Source: Schlesneria sp. (lineage in GTDB: Bacteria > Planctomycetota > Planctomycetia > Planctomycetales > Planctomycetaceae). Taken from it: a stretch of DNA of 52,776 nt. The stretch lies in NCBI GenBank assembly GCA_028291515.1, contig JAQGHU010000083.1:1-52776 (forward strand). The letters run 5' to 3'. Below the pieces are notes generated by a model, which worked only from the letters and a program-made list of their open reading frames with translations, was not told the origin of the DNA and made no database searches. Position numbers and translations under genes: made by a program. Positions 8,725 through 17,224 of the stretch are shown here, piece by piece. Within the stretch, counting starts at the first letter, position 1. Each line of letters opens with the position of its first letter.

Positions 8725-10134
8725 ATGACTGCTGCTCATTCGTCCGTTCATGTGAAGCCGCTGCCAGAATCGTCGACCACCGCAGTTCTCAAAACTGCAA
8801 GGTATTTGGGCATCCTTGCAGCACTTGTCGCCGTTGGTTGGTGCGGACATCAGACGCACTGGACCTTCCGGCCGGTGACTCATGCGAGCGAAGGAACTCA
8901 TTCTGATGCTGCTCATGCGACCGAGGCGAGTAACGTCACCGCGCAGAAAGTAGAGGCTGGGCCGACAGCAGCAGGAGACTGGAAAGTCACCTTTCCGTCC
9001 GAGCATTCGATGGAGGTTTCTGGGATCAGCACCGCTCCTCTCCAGCAAAAGCCAATTGCCGAGCGCGTCCGGACAACGGGAGTGATCACTTATGACGAAC
9101 GAATTTCAGCGAGTCTCTCTGCTCGAACGACTGGTACGGTTTGGCGAGTCTGCAAGCACGTTGGCGAAGCGATCAAAAAGGGGGACGTACTGGTTGTCGT
9201 CGACGCAGCCGAGGTGGGGCAGTCTAAGTCGGAATTTCTGAGCGCCCTGGTGGCCTTGGAATCCAAGACGGAGATCCTGACTAATCTGGAAAGCATCGCG
9301 AGCGGTGCCATTCCTCAGCGACAAGTTCGCGAAGCGAAAGTCGCGATGCGTGAAGCAAAAATTCGCCTGTTGAACGCCGAACAGACGCTGCTGAATATGG
9401 GATTCAACATCAAGTCTGAGGACTATCAGGCATTGGACGATGCCGCTCGCGCAGAGCGAATTCGGTTTTTGGGTCTTCCCGACACTGTCGTGGAAGGACT
9501 GCAAAAGATGACCTCCAATCTGCTGCCGATCAAGGCGACCTTTGACGGCATCGTCTTGCGTCAGGATGTTGCGCTGGGGGAAACCGCAGAAGTCGGCAAG
9601 CCGATTCTAGAGATTGCTGATATTCGTCGCATGTGGTTGAAGCTGGACGTTCCTAAAGAAGGCGCATCTCAACTGGCTTTGGGACAGCAGGTCACGTTCA
9701 ATCCCGATGGAGTCGACAAGGACTTGCACGCGACGATTACCTGGATCAGCACGGAAATGAATCAGCAGACTCGAACATTGCAGATCCGTGCGGAAGTCGA
9801 CAACCCTGTTGTTTCGACCGACCCTCAAACGGGAAGAGAAGTGCGACTGCTGCGAGCCAACACGTTCGGGACAGGAACGATCATTCTGAGGAACAGCGAT
9901 ACGGCACTCGTGGTCCCCGTTTCCGCAATCCTGCACGACGATCGGCAAGCATTGGTATTCGCCAAGACCGACAAGTTGACGTTTGAACGCGTCAATGTGT
10001 CGCTAGGTGTCCGTGACGGTAGTGTCGTGGAACTCGTGTCTGGCGATTTGAAGCCAGGTTCCGAGATCGTGGTGCGCGGTGGACATGTCTTGAAGTCCGA
10101 ATGGACACTGAATCACGTCGCTTCAGCACCGTGA
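8725..10134 (+). CDS. RND efflux periplasmic adaptor, CzcB/CusB-like
   Basis: The protein is 469 residues, a membrane fusion protein of the HlyD/CzcB type. A hydrophobic anchor (about 24-42, LGILAALVAVGWCGH) is followed by a short His-containing linker (THSDAAHATE). The barrel-sandwich half motifs are GTVWRVCKHVGEAIKKGDVL and FDGIVLRQDVALGETAEVG, separated by an alpha-hairpin, then beta-barrel and membrane-proximal domains. It should connect the inner-membrane pump encoded next, 85 bp downstream, to an outer-membrane channel that is not encoded here. The partner gene type suggests export of divalent metals; the metal cannot be read from the sequence. ATG 8725 has AGGAA about 10 nt upstream. 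Confidence 0.9.
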   Translation: MTAAHSSVHVKPLPESSTTAVLKTARYLGILAALVAVGWCGHQTHWTFRPVTHASEGTHSDAAHATEASNVTAQKVEAGPTAAGDWKVTFPSEHSMEVSGISTAPLQQKPIAERVRTTGVITYDERISASLSARTTGTVWRVCKHVGEAIKKGDVLVVVDAAEVGQSKSEFLSALVALESKTEILTNLESIASGAIPQRQVREAKVAMREAKIRLLNAEQTLLNMGFNIKSEDYQALDDAARAERIRFLGLPDTVVEGLQKMTSNLLPIKATFDGIVLRQDVALGETAEVGKPILEIADIRRMWLKLDVPKEGASQLALGQQVTFNPDGVDKDLHATITWISTEMNQQTRTLQIRAEVDNPVVSTDPQTGREVRLLRANTFGTGTIILRNSDTALVVPVSAILHDDRQALVFAKTDKLTFERVNVSLGVRDGSVVELVSGDLKPGSEIVVRGGHVLKSEWTLNHVASAP

Positions 10135-10219
10135 TCACTGTTTGACGCATACGCTTTGACCTGCCCGCCTATTGACCGCTGAAATTACGCCCCGCCAACA
10201 GTAAAGCCTCGTGACGACT

Positions 10220-13200
10220 ATGTTGGATTCGACGATTGCCTGGTCCCTATCCCATCGGATGATGATCCTGCTGGGGGCCGCCCTGGTGTCATTCCTGGGA
10301 TACCTCAGCCTGAACTCGCTAAACCTGGATGCCTTCCCGGATACGACTCCCGTCCAGGTGCAGATCAATACCGTGGCTCAGGCATTGGTCCCCGAGGAAG
10401 TGGAACGCCAAGTCACGTTTCCAGTCGAAATGGCACTGGGCGGATTGCCTGGACTGGAGCAGTTGCGTTCGGTTTCTCAGTTCGGTCTCTCGCAAGTCAT
10501 CGTGACCTTCCGTGATGGGACAAACATCTACTTTGCCAGACAACTGATCAACGAGCGATTGACGGGTGTGGAAGTTCCGCCCGGCATCAGTCGTCCGGAA
10601 ATGGGGCCAGTTTCAACTGGTCTGGGCGAGGTGTTCCACTACACACTGATTTCCGAAGACGGCGACCTCACCAAAGCAAAAACGCTGCACGATTGGGAAG
10701 TCAAACCGACGATGCGAACGGTTCCCGGTTCGGCCGAGATCAATTCCTGGGGCGGTTTAAAGAAGCAGTATCAGGTACGCCTGGACCCTGTTCGCCTGGT
10801 GAAGCACGGCTTGAAGTTTGACCAGGTACTGGAAGCGGTGGCGTCGAACAACTTGAACGTCGGTGGCGGAAGCATTCGTCAATCGGGTGATACGGTGCTC
10901 GTCCACGGTGTCGGCCGAACGATCGATGTTCCGCAAATTGAAGGGATGGTCATCACCGCAGTCGATGGCGTTCCGATTCGCGTCCGTGACGTCGCCGATG
11001 TCGTCGTCTCTCACGAAATGCGGCGCGGGATTGTGACCGCGAATGGCAAAGGTGAAGTCGTCCTGGGCTTGGGCTTCATGTTGATGGGCGAAAACAGCTA
11101 TGCCGTGACCAACCGACTGCGGAACAAATTCCACGAGGTGCAGCAAACCCTTCCCGCCGGTGTGCGCATGGACATCGTCTATGATCGTACTTCGCTGGTG
11201 AATCGCGTCATTGAGACAGTGAAGAACAACCTGTGCGAAGGAGCGTACCTGGTCATCATCCTGCTGTTCCTGCTGTTGGGGAACCTGCGAGCCGGTTTGA
11301 TTTGCGCCGCGGCCATCCCGCTTTCAATGATGGTTGGTTTCATTGGCATGTGGTACATGGGGATCGCCGCGTCCCTGCTGAGCCTGGGAGCGATCGACTT
11401 CGGGATCGTTGTCGATAGTTCAGTAGTGGTGATTGAAAACATCATCTGGCGACTGGCGCATCGCGGTTCGTGCGCGGGTGAAGAACGACTGCAGGTCATT
11501 CGCCAGGCCGCATCGGATGTGAAAATTCCCACCGTGATGGGCCAGCTCATCATCATGATCGTCTATCTGCCGATCCTCTCACTGGAAGGGATCGAAGGGA
11601 AGATGTTCCGCCCCATGGCGCTCACGGTGATTTTCATCCTCATCGGATCGCTGATCATCTCTCTGACAGTCACTCCTGTTCTGGCAAGTCTTGTTCTGCC
11701 TCGCGTCTGCGAAGAGAAGGACGTGTTCCTCGTTCGATTCGCTCAATGGATTTATCGTCCGTTGCTGAAAGGGGCGATCAAAGCACGATGGCTTGTGCTA
11801 CCTGCTGCCGTCTGCGTTTTGGGATATGCACTGACCGTGGCGGGGGGGCTGGGTTCCGAGTTTGTTCCTCGATTGTCAGAAGGTGACCTCGTCATCGGCG
11901 TGATGCGAGCCCCCGGAACAAGTTTGGATGTCTCAGCCGAGATGAACACTCGGCTGGAGCGAATGCTGCTCGAGAAGTTCCCAGACGAAGTCGAACGAGC
12001 CTGGAGTCGCGTCGGGGCACCAGAAGTTGCGACCGATTCCGGTAACGTCGAAGTGACCGATTTGTTTGTCGCCTTAAAGCCACGTGCCTCATGGAAGCAG
12101 GCCAGAACCCAGTCGGCTCTAGTCGAAAAGATGGTCGTCGAAGTGAATGAGATGAAGGGGCAGATCACCTGGTTTACTCAACCGATCGAACTGCGAATTA
12201 ATGAAATGGTTTCGGGCGTGCGTGCGGATGTGGCCTTGAAATTGTTCGGCGATAACTTTGACACGTTGATTCCGAAAGCTCAGGAACTGCAGAAGGTTTT
12301 GGCTGGCATTCAAGGTTGCAATGACTTGACTGTCGAACAAGTGACGGGGCAGCCAATCCTGAGGATCTCGTTGCAACAAGACGAAATTGCCCGCTATGGA
12401 ATCTCTGCGAAAGCGGTGCTGGATGTTGTTGAATCGATCGGAAGCAAAGTCGTGGGGGAAGTCGTGGAAGGCCAGCTTCGCTTTCCGCTCGTCGCTCGAT
12501 TGCCCGATTCGATGCGCGAAGATCCTGAGGCGATCGGACAAATTCTGTTGTCGGCACCAGGTGGTGAACGACTGCCACTATCTCGTGTAGCCGATATCCG
12601 TCGGTTGAGCGGGCCGAAGATGATCACTCGCGAATGGGGCAAGCGACGTGTGACAGTTCAATGCAACGTTCGCGGCCGTGACGTCGGTAGCTTTGTCGGT
12701 GAGGCTCAGAAGAAAATTGCGGCCGAAGTGGAACTCCCCAAAGACAAGTTCCGGATCGAGTGGGGTGGTCAGTTCGAAAACATGCAGCGGGCCCAGCAGA
12801 GGTTGACAATCGTGGTTCCGTTGGCGCTCAGTCTGATCGTGGGGCTCCTCTATCTGACATACCGTAGCGTGCCGGACACAATGATCGTATTTGCCAGTGT
12901 TCCGTTTGCGTGCGTGGGAGGAATCTTGGCTGTCGCGATGCGGGAAATGCCGTTGTCGATTTCGGCCGCCGTTGGATTCATCACACTGTCTGGAGTATCG
13001 GTGCTGAGCAGCATGATTCTGGTCTCGGCGTGGCGAACGGCCGTTCAAGCAGTAACCTCGAAGGACATGGCGATGCCAGAGGTTCCGAACGTGGCCGTCA
13101 GTTGCCTGAGAACGATCCTGATGACCGCCTTGGTCGCGAGCGTCGGGTTTATTCCGATGGCGACCAGTGAAGGTTCAGGAGCGGAAGTCCAGCGGCCGCT

Positions 13201-13309
13201 GGCGACCGTCGTGATCGGCGGCGTGATCAGCAGCATGGTCTTCACGTTGTTCGTGTTGCCGATTCTGCTGGGGTTCCGGAAATCCGCAGCGGCACGACCC
13301 GCCGTCTGA
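10220..13309 (+). CDS. Heavy-metal RND efflux pump, CzcA/CusA family
   Basis: The protein is 1,029 residues, typical for HME-RND proton/metal antiporters. It has an N-terminal membrane helix, two large periplasmic loops and two blocks of membrane helices. Helix 4 reads DFGIVVDSSVVVIEN, giving D393, D399 and E406 with the same spacing as the proton-relay residues of CzcA (D402/D408/E415). The phrase FPVEMALGGLPGLEQLRSVS is characteristic of the family. It works with the adaptor upstream. I chose ATG 10220; a GTG nine bases earlier is in frame, and neither has a clear ribosome binding site. Whether it moves Co/Zn/Cd or Cu/Ag is not decided. Confidence 0.93.
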   Translation: MLDSTIAWSLSHRMMILLGAALVSFLGYLSLNSLNLDAFPDTTPVQVQINTVAQALVPEEVERQVTFPVEMALGGLPGLEQLRSVSQFGLSQVIVTFRDGTNIYFARQLINERLTGVEVPPGISRPEMGPVSTGLGEVFHYTLISEDGDLTKAKTLHDWEVKPTMRTVPGSAEINSWGGLKKQYQVRLDPVRLVKHGLKFDQVLEAVASNNLNVGGGSIRQSGDTVLVHGVGRTIDVPQIEGMVITAVDGVPIRVRDVADVVVSHEMRRGIVTANGKGEVVLGLGFMLMGENSYAVTNRLRNKFHEVQQTLPAGVRMDIVYDRTSLVNRVIETVKNNLCEGAYLVIILLFLLLGNLRAGLICAAAIPLSMMVGFIGMWYMGIAASLLSLGAIDFGIVVDSSVVVIENIIWRLAHRGSCAGEERLQVIRQAASDVKIPTVMGQLIIMIVYLPILSLEGIEGKMFRPMALTVIFILIGSLIISLTVTPVLASLVLPRVCEEKDVFLVRFAQWIYRPLLKGAIKARWLVLPAAVCVLGYALTVAGGLGSEFVPRLSEGDLVIGVMRAPGTSLDVSAEMNTRLERMLLEKFPDEVERAWSRVGAPEVATDSGNVEVTDLFVALKPRASWKQARTQSALVEKMVVEVNEMKGQITWFTQPIELRINEMVSGVRADVALKLFGDNFDTLIPKAQELQKVLAGIQGCNDLTVEQVTGQPILRISLQQDEIARYGISAKAVLDVVESIGSKVVGEVVEGQLRFPLVARLPDSMREDPEAIGQILLSAPGGERLPLSRVADIRRLSGPKMITREWGKRRVTVQCNVRGRDVGSFVGEAQKKIAAEVELPKDKFRIEWGGQFENMQRAQQRLTIVVPLALSLIVGLLYLTYRSVPDTMIVFASVPFACVGGILAVAMREMPLSISAAVGFITLSGVSVLSSMILVSAWRTAVQAVTSKDMAMPEVPNVAVSCLRTILMTALVASVGFIPMATSEGSGAEVQRPLATVVIGGVISSMVFTLFVLPILLGFRKSAAARPAV

Positions 13310-13339
13310 CAGGTATCGCCCAAATCAACTCCCGGCGAA

Positions 13340-13399
13340 CCGCCCTGGGTTGGTGCACGGACAATACTGCCCGTGTTGCCGTGCGCTAACCCGGGGCGG
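13340..13399. terminator. Long GC-rich hairpin after the efflux operon
   Basis: CCGCCCTGGGTT (13340-13351) pairs with AACCCGGGGCGG (13388-13399) with one G-U. The stem continues through GGT/GCT (two wobbles) and GCACGG/CCGTGC (13355-13360 with 13379-13384), for about 21 bp. It begins 31 bp after the pump stop. No U-run follows on the plus strand. It could be an intrinsic-like terminator, an mRNA-stabilising end, or a leader structure of the small gene at 13,452. Confidence 0.5.
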
Positions 13400-13451
13400 C
13401 TCGTCTGCCTACACGCTGTACTTTTGTTCAGTACCAACTATCCTTTGGGGT

Positions 13452-13664
13452 ATGCCGAACAGTCTGTGCGAAACGTGTCGATGGGTCCGTGTGGTCGCTA
13501 CGCCACGGTCGCGTTTTTTGATGTGTACGCTCTCCGGCACAGACTCGCGGTTTCCAAAGTACCCGCCGCAACCGGTTGTGCGATGTGAGGGCTTTCGCCC
13601 GCCCGACTCCACATCGTCCCCATCGCAATCCGACGACAATTCAACAGGCGAAAACGAAGTCTGA
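13452..13664 (+). CDS. Small Cys-containing conserved-looking protein, unknown function
   Basis: The protein is 70 residues, starting MPNSLCETCRWVRVV. It holds two short Cys clusters, CETC near the N-terminus and single Cys residues in FLMCTLS and VVRCEGF, with the phrase RFPKYPPQPVVRCEGF between them. The pattern (CxxC, then two more Cys) fits a small metal-binding or structural fold, and I believe similar small proteins with PKYPPQPV occur in planctomycetes, but I cannot verify this here. GGGG lies a few bases before ATG 13452. The Ser/Asn-rich C-terminus is probably disordered. Confidence 0.6.
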   Translation: MPNSLCETCRWVRVVATPRSRFLMCTLSGTDSRFPKYPPQPVVRCEGFRPPDSTSSPSQSDDNSTGENEV

Positions 13665-13781
13665 CCCTGTTCGATGCTCGCTTTCGGGAAGATCTTGCTT
13701 CACGACAAGCTGCGATTCGATTGGTAGAATGCCTGTCTGTCGCCCGCGAATATTGATCTTTCCGGTATTAAGGTTCTGTCG

Positions 13782-15080
13782 ATGAGTAAACCCAGTCTCC
13801 TGCAAGCTGCACTCACGCGAGGTCTCGCCCTGGATGGAGATCTTTGCGAAGAGCTCAGTGAACTGGGCGAATACGAGATCGCGACAGTGGCTGACGCCGA
13901 AGCGCTGACTCAGGCGATGGCCGAATTCGTAAAGCGGGCCGTGGATAGCGACGAAGCGGTCTCGGCTTTCCCTGAATTTGTGCGGCTGTTTCAATCGGTT
14001 ACATTGGCGGAGGCTTATCGACATCTGGCCGTGAAGGGAATTCCCCTGCTGATCGAAGCCTATGATGCGAGGCTGATCGACCCGAGCGAATGCGACAGCG
14101 ACCTGTTGTTTGCTCTCAAGATCTTTACGCGATACGGCACCGACGACGGATTGGATCGCGTTGTCGATGCCGCGTACAGCGTCGCGTTGCAGGACGGTTA
14201 TCTGTGGGCCGTCATCTTCGAGCAATTGGGTGACAGCGATCCCGTGATCCCCAGTTTTATTCGCCGTCTTTGCAATCCGTTGCCGGATGGATTCGTTTGC
14301 GTGGCGTTTCTTGACTGGGTAAATCGACTGGCTCGTGATCATGTCATCTCGATACATCCGTTTAATACCCCTGACGGAATTGGAAAGTTGCGAGGTTGGT
14401 TAGCCAGCAGCGATGAAGATGAATTTAGTTATGCGCACGCGGCGGCAGCAGCGGTGCCCTTCATCACGGATCCTCCACGGTCAGAGTTGCTGGCACTGGC
14501 GATGGATCATTCCGACGTGGGAGTGCAGATGGAAGGGGCCTGGGCTTCGGCCGTGCTGGGAAGTGACGCCGGGATCAAGTTCCTGGCTCGACTCACGTTG
14601 GATCGGAATCTGGCGATTACCGCTCGAACCTACCTGCAAGAGCTAAAGCGAGCGGACGCGATTCCCGATGAAGCGAATGAGCCGGAATTTGTCGCGATGG
14701 CCGAAATGTGTGACTGGCTCTCGCACCCGCAGGAGTTTGGGCTACCCCCTGACGACATCGAACTTTACGATGCGAGGGAACTGTACTGGCCACCGACGAA
14801 CGACTGGCGGCCGTTGTGGCTATTCAAATATCACTATCGTGTGGCGGGCGATGACGAGTCGGAAACGGACGGCATCGGGATGACAGGCAGCATCACGTTT
14901 TCGCTGATTGATGAAACCAACGTCGAGATGTCTCCCGAGGATATCTACGCTCTGCACTGCTGCTGGGAGTTGGAAGCGAACGACGATCCTCGCGCCCCTG
15001 CCGAGCGATCAATTGAAGCGGGCCGCGCGTTGATTGACGCGGCGCAGCGCGATGACATTGAAGACGACGAAAAGTTCTAA
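13782..15080 (+). CDS. Unrecognised acidic, helical-repeat-like protein
   Basis: The protein is 432 residues, rich in Asp/Glu and Ala/Leu, with no signal peptide or membrane segment. The first 300 residues are made of amphipathic helix pairs, and the phrases PPRSELLALAMDHSDVGVQM and GAWASAVLGSDAGIKFLARL look like HEAT-type repeats. The last ~100 residues (YWPPTNDWRPLWLFKYHY, GMTGSITFSL) look like a beta-rich domain. I do not recognise a catalytic motif. ATG 13782 is preceded by AAGG. The acetyltransferase gene follows after 59 bp and may be co-transcribed. Confidence 0.75.
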   Translation: MSKPSLLQAALTRGLALDGDLCEELSELGEYEIATVADAEALTQAMAEFVKRAVDSDEAVSAFPEFVRLFQSVTLAEAYRHLAVKGIPLLIEAYDARLIDPSECDSDLLFALKIFTRYGTDDGLDRVVDAAYSVALQDGYLWAVIFEQLGDSDPVIPSFIRRLCNPLPDGFVCVAFLDWVNRLARDHVISIHPFNTPDGIGKLRGWLASSDEDEFSYAHAAAAAVPFITDPPRSELLALAMDHSDVGVQMEGAWASAVLGSDAGIKFLARLTLDRNLAITARTYLQELKRADAIPDEANEPEFVAMAEMCDWLSHPQEFGLPPDDIELYDARELYWPPTNDWRPLWLFKYHYRVAGDDESETDGIGMTGSITFSLIDETNVEMSPEDIYALHCCWELEANDDPRAPAERSIEAGRALIDAAQRDDIEDDEKF

Positions 15081-15139
15081 GGCTGTTTCTGCTACGCTCC
15101 CTGTCACAAATGAAGGGAGCGATCTCGGAAGGACCTGTG

Positions 15140-15556
15140 ATGTCGGACATCACTTATCGCTTCGGCAATGATCTCGATCCTGCTGAATTTATTGAGATGC
15201 TGAACGCAACCTCATTGGGCGTACGTCGTCCAGTCGGTGACCTGCAAACGATTCGAGACATGATTCAGCACGGTAATCTGACAGTGTCCGCCTGGGACGG
15301 ACCATTGCTGGTGGGAGTGGCGCGAAGCCTGACCGACTTTAGTTTCGTGGCCTATCTGTCGGATCTGGCTGTGCGGGAAACGCACCAAAAACGTGGTATC
15401 GGCCGAGAACTGATTCGGCTGACCCGAACGAAATTAGGACCGACAACCAAGCTCGTGCTACTATCTGCCCCCGCCGCGATCGAGTACTACCCTCAATTGG
15501 GATTCACTCAACATCCCTCCGCCTGGACGATCGACGCTCACGAGCCATTGTTGTAA
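15140..15556 (+). CDS. GNAT-family N-acetyltransferase
   Basis: The protein is 138 residues. The acetyl-CoA binding motif A is clear: YLSDLAVRETHQKRGIGREL, with the Q-x-x-G-x-G pyrophosphate loop KRGIG. The last strand has the typical Tyr (IEYYPQLGF). The acceptor substrate is unknown. GGAAGGA lies 7 nt before ATG 15140. It is likely the second gene of a pair with the unknown protein upstream and ends at a terminator shared with the opposite icd gene. Confidence 0.88.
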   Translation: MSDITYRFGNDLDPAEFIEMLNATSLGVRRPVGDLQTIRDMIQHGNLTVSAWDGPLLVGVARSLTDFSFVAYLSDLAVRETHQKRGIGRELIRLTRTKLGPTTKLVLLSAPAAIEYYPQLGFTQHPSAWTIDAHEPLL

Positions 15557-15565
15557 TTCACAAAA

Positions 15566-15601
15566 GCAAAAGGGCTGTCACAACATGTTGCGACAGCCCT
15601 T
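15566..15601 (-). terminator. Terminator of icd (minus strand)
   Basis: AAGGGCTGTC (15570-15579) pairs perfectly with GACAGCCCTT (15592-15601), and the loop itself contains CAAC/GTTG. Read on the minus strand the hairpin is followed by TTGCTTTTG, a U-rich tail, so it suits icd. On the plus strand there is no U-run, although it could still slow transcription from the acetyltransferase gene. Confidence 0.8.
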
Positions 15602-15627
15602 CGAATACTTCAGCGTGAACCGCAGGC

Positions 15628-16809
15628 TTAGCCAAGTTCGGCCATGCGCTTGCAGATCGCTTCGGCCATTTCGCGAGTCCCGACGGCAGTCGGATCGTTG
15701 CGATCGGCCTTCATATCGTACGTGACGTACTTACCTTCTTCGATGATGCTGGCGACGGCCCGTTCCAGCTTGGCGGCGGCAGCAGCTTCACCCAAGTGCT
15801 CCAGCATCAGCTTGCCGGACAGAATGAGGGCTGTCGGGTTGACCTTGTTCTGGCCTTTGTACTTCGGAGCCGAACCGTGGGTCGCTTCGAAGATCGCCGA
15901 GTCGGGGCCGATGTTGGCACCAGGTGCCACACCCAGGCCACCGACCAGACCCGCACACAGATCGCTCAGGATGTCGCCGTACAGGTTGCCCATGACCAGA
16001 ACGTCATAGTTCTCTGGCTTCTGGACCAACTGCATGCACATGTTGTCGACCAGCCGTTCGATATAGGTGATCGCGGCCGCAGTTCCTGCTTTGTCGGCCA
16101 GTGTGGGTTCGGCTTTGACTCCGGTGGCCAGCTTGCTGTCTTCGTACTTGGCTCCGAAGGCGGTGGCGACGGCACGAGTTTCGTCGTACCACAGGCCGTC
16201 CGTGAACTTCATGATGTTGGCCTTGGAGATGGACGTCACCGACTTGCGTCCAAACTTCACGGCATAGTCAAAAGCGTAACGGCTGATGTTGCGAGTCCCT
16301 TCGACAGAGATCGGCTTGATGCTGACGCCGGTCGTCGTCAGACCGCTCTTGATCTTCTTGCCTGTGGATGCAGCGTTGATAAAGCTGATCAGTTCACTCG
16401 TCTTGGCATCGCCAGCCTGGAATTCCACGCCAGCGTAAAGGTCTTCGGTGTTTTCTCGCACGATGACCAGATCAACGTTGGTCTTGTCGAAGTATGAGCG
16501 GACACCTTTATAGGTCTTGCACGGACGGACGCAGGCATACAGTCCGAGCTCTTGTCGCAACGCCACGTTGACGGACCGGAATCCCTTGCCGATGGGAGTC
16601 GTGATCGGAGCCTTCAGGGCGACCCTGTTGGCTCGCACCGAGGCGAACACGCCGTCGGGGATCTTGCCCTGGGCTTCGATGACTTCGATGCCACACTCCT
16701 GCACGTCCCAATTGACCTTCACGCCTGTTCCATCGATGCACTTGCGAGTGGCTTCGGCGAGTTCGGGACCAGTTCCATCTCCGGGGATCAGCGTAATATC
16801 GTAAGCCAT
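15628..16809 (-). CDS. icd: Isocitrate dehydrogenase (NAD-dependent type)
   Basis: The protein is 393 residues of the isocitrate/isopropylmalate dehydrogenase family. Visible motifs are [10 protein letters not shown] at the N-terminus, the substrate loop [33 protein letters not shown], and the Mg2+-binding region [20 protein letters not shown]. The cofactor region ends [16 protein letters not shown]. The short length and RSVNVALRQ favour isocitrate over isopropylmalate and resemble the NAD-type (eukaryotic-like) enzymes, but cofactor choice needs an assay. It converts isocitrate to 2-oxoglutarate in the TCA cycle. It stands alone, with its own terminator. Confidence 0.9.
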   Translation of the reverse strand: MAYDITLIPGDGTGPELAEATRKCIDGTGVKVNWDVQECGIEVIEAQGKIPDGVFASVRANRVALKAPITTPIGKGFRSVNVALRQELGLYACVRPCKTYKGVRSYFDKTNVDLVIVRENTEDLYAGVEFQAGDAKTSELISFINAASTGKKIKSGLTTTGVSIKPISVEGTRNISRYAFDYAVKFGRKSVTSISKANIMKFTDGLWYDETRAVATAFGAKYEDSKLATGVKAEPTLADKAGTAAAITYIERLVDNMCMQLVQKPENYDVLVMGNLYGDILSDLCAGLVGGLGVAPGANIGPDSAIFEATHGSAPKYKGQNKVNPTALILSGKLMLEHLGEAAAAAKLERAVASIIEEGKYVTYDMKADRNDPTAVGTREMAEAICKRMAELG

Positions 16810-17224
16810 GGTTTTGTCGGGTCTTTCTGCGGAGCGGGAATCGAATAGGGCAGTGAGCGACCGGGGGCGTCTCCCGTCAACATTCCGGGCACGTTAGCGA
16901 GGACGCTAACACGAGTCGACTCTGTGTTGCAAGCCAACCCAAGATGAGGACTCTGAAACCTTGGAGACTGAACACAGGTACACAAGATATAGTCCTCACA
17001 TTCCATTCCTGTTCCCGAAGTTTCCAATTGGGTAGCAGTGCGCCACCAATGGTGGTTTGTCGATCACCACCAGTCAGGATTGTCAGGCCGTTCTGAAATT
17101 GTCAGGATATTGAACGCCCCCTTTTAAGGGATGAATAAGATAGGCGAATGTCCGAAATCTTGACAGCGCGTGCTGCTGTCTCCTCTGTCATCTCAACCTC
17201 TGGTCGAACGAATTGGAATTACTC
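16810..17224. promoter_or_regulatory. Divergent promoter region with direct and inverted repeats
   Basis: These 415 bp separate icd (minus) from a secreted-protein gene (plus) and should hold both promoters. Visible elements are a hairpin GTTAGCG/CGCTAAC (16893-16899 with 16904-16910), a CCACC/GGTGG hairpin near 17,043-17,055, and three TCAGG direct repeats in 35 bp (GTCAGGAT at 17073, TTGTCAGG at 17080, TTGTCAGGAT at 17099) that could bind a regulator. No gene is supported. Confidence 0.35.
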
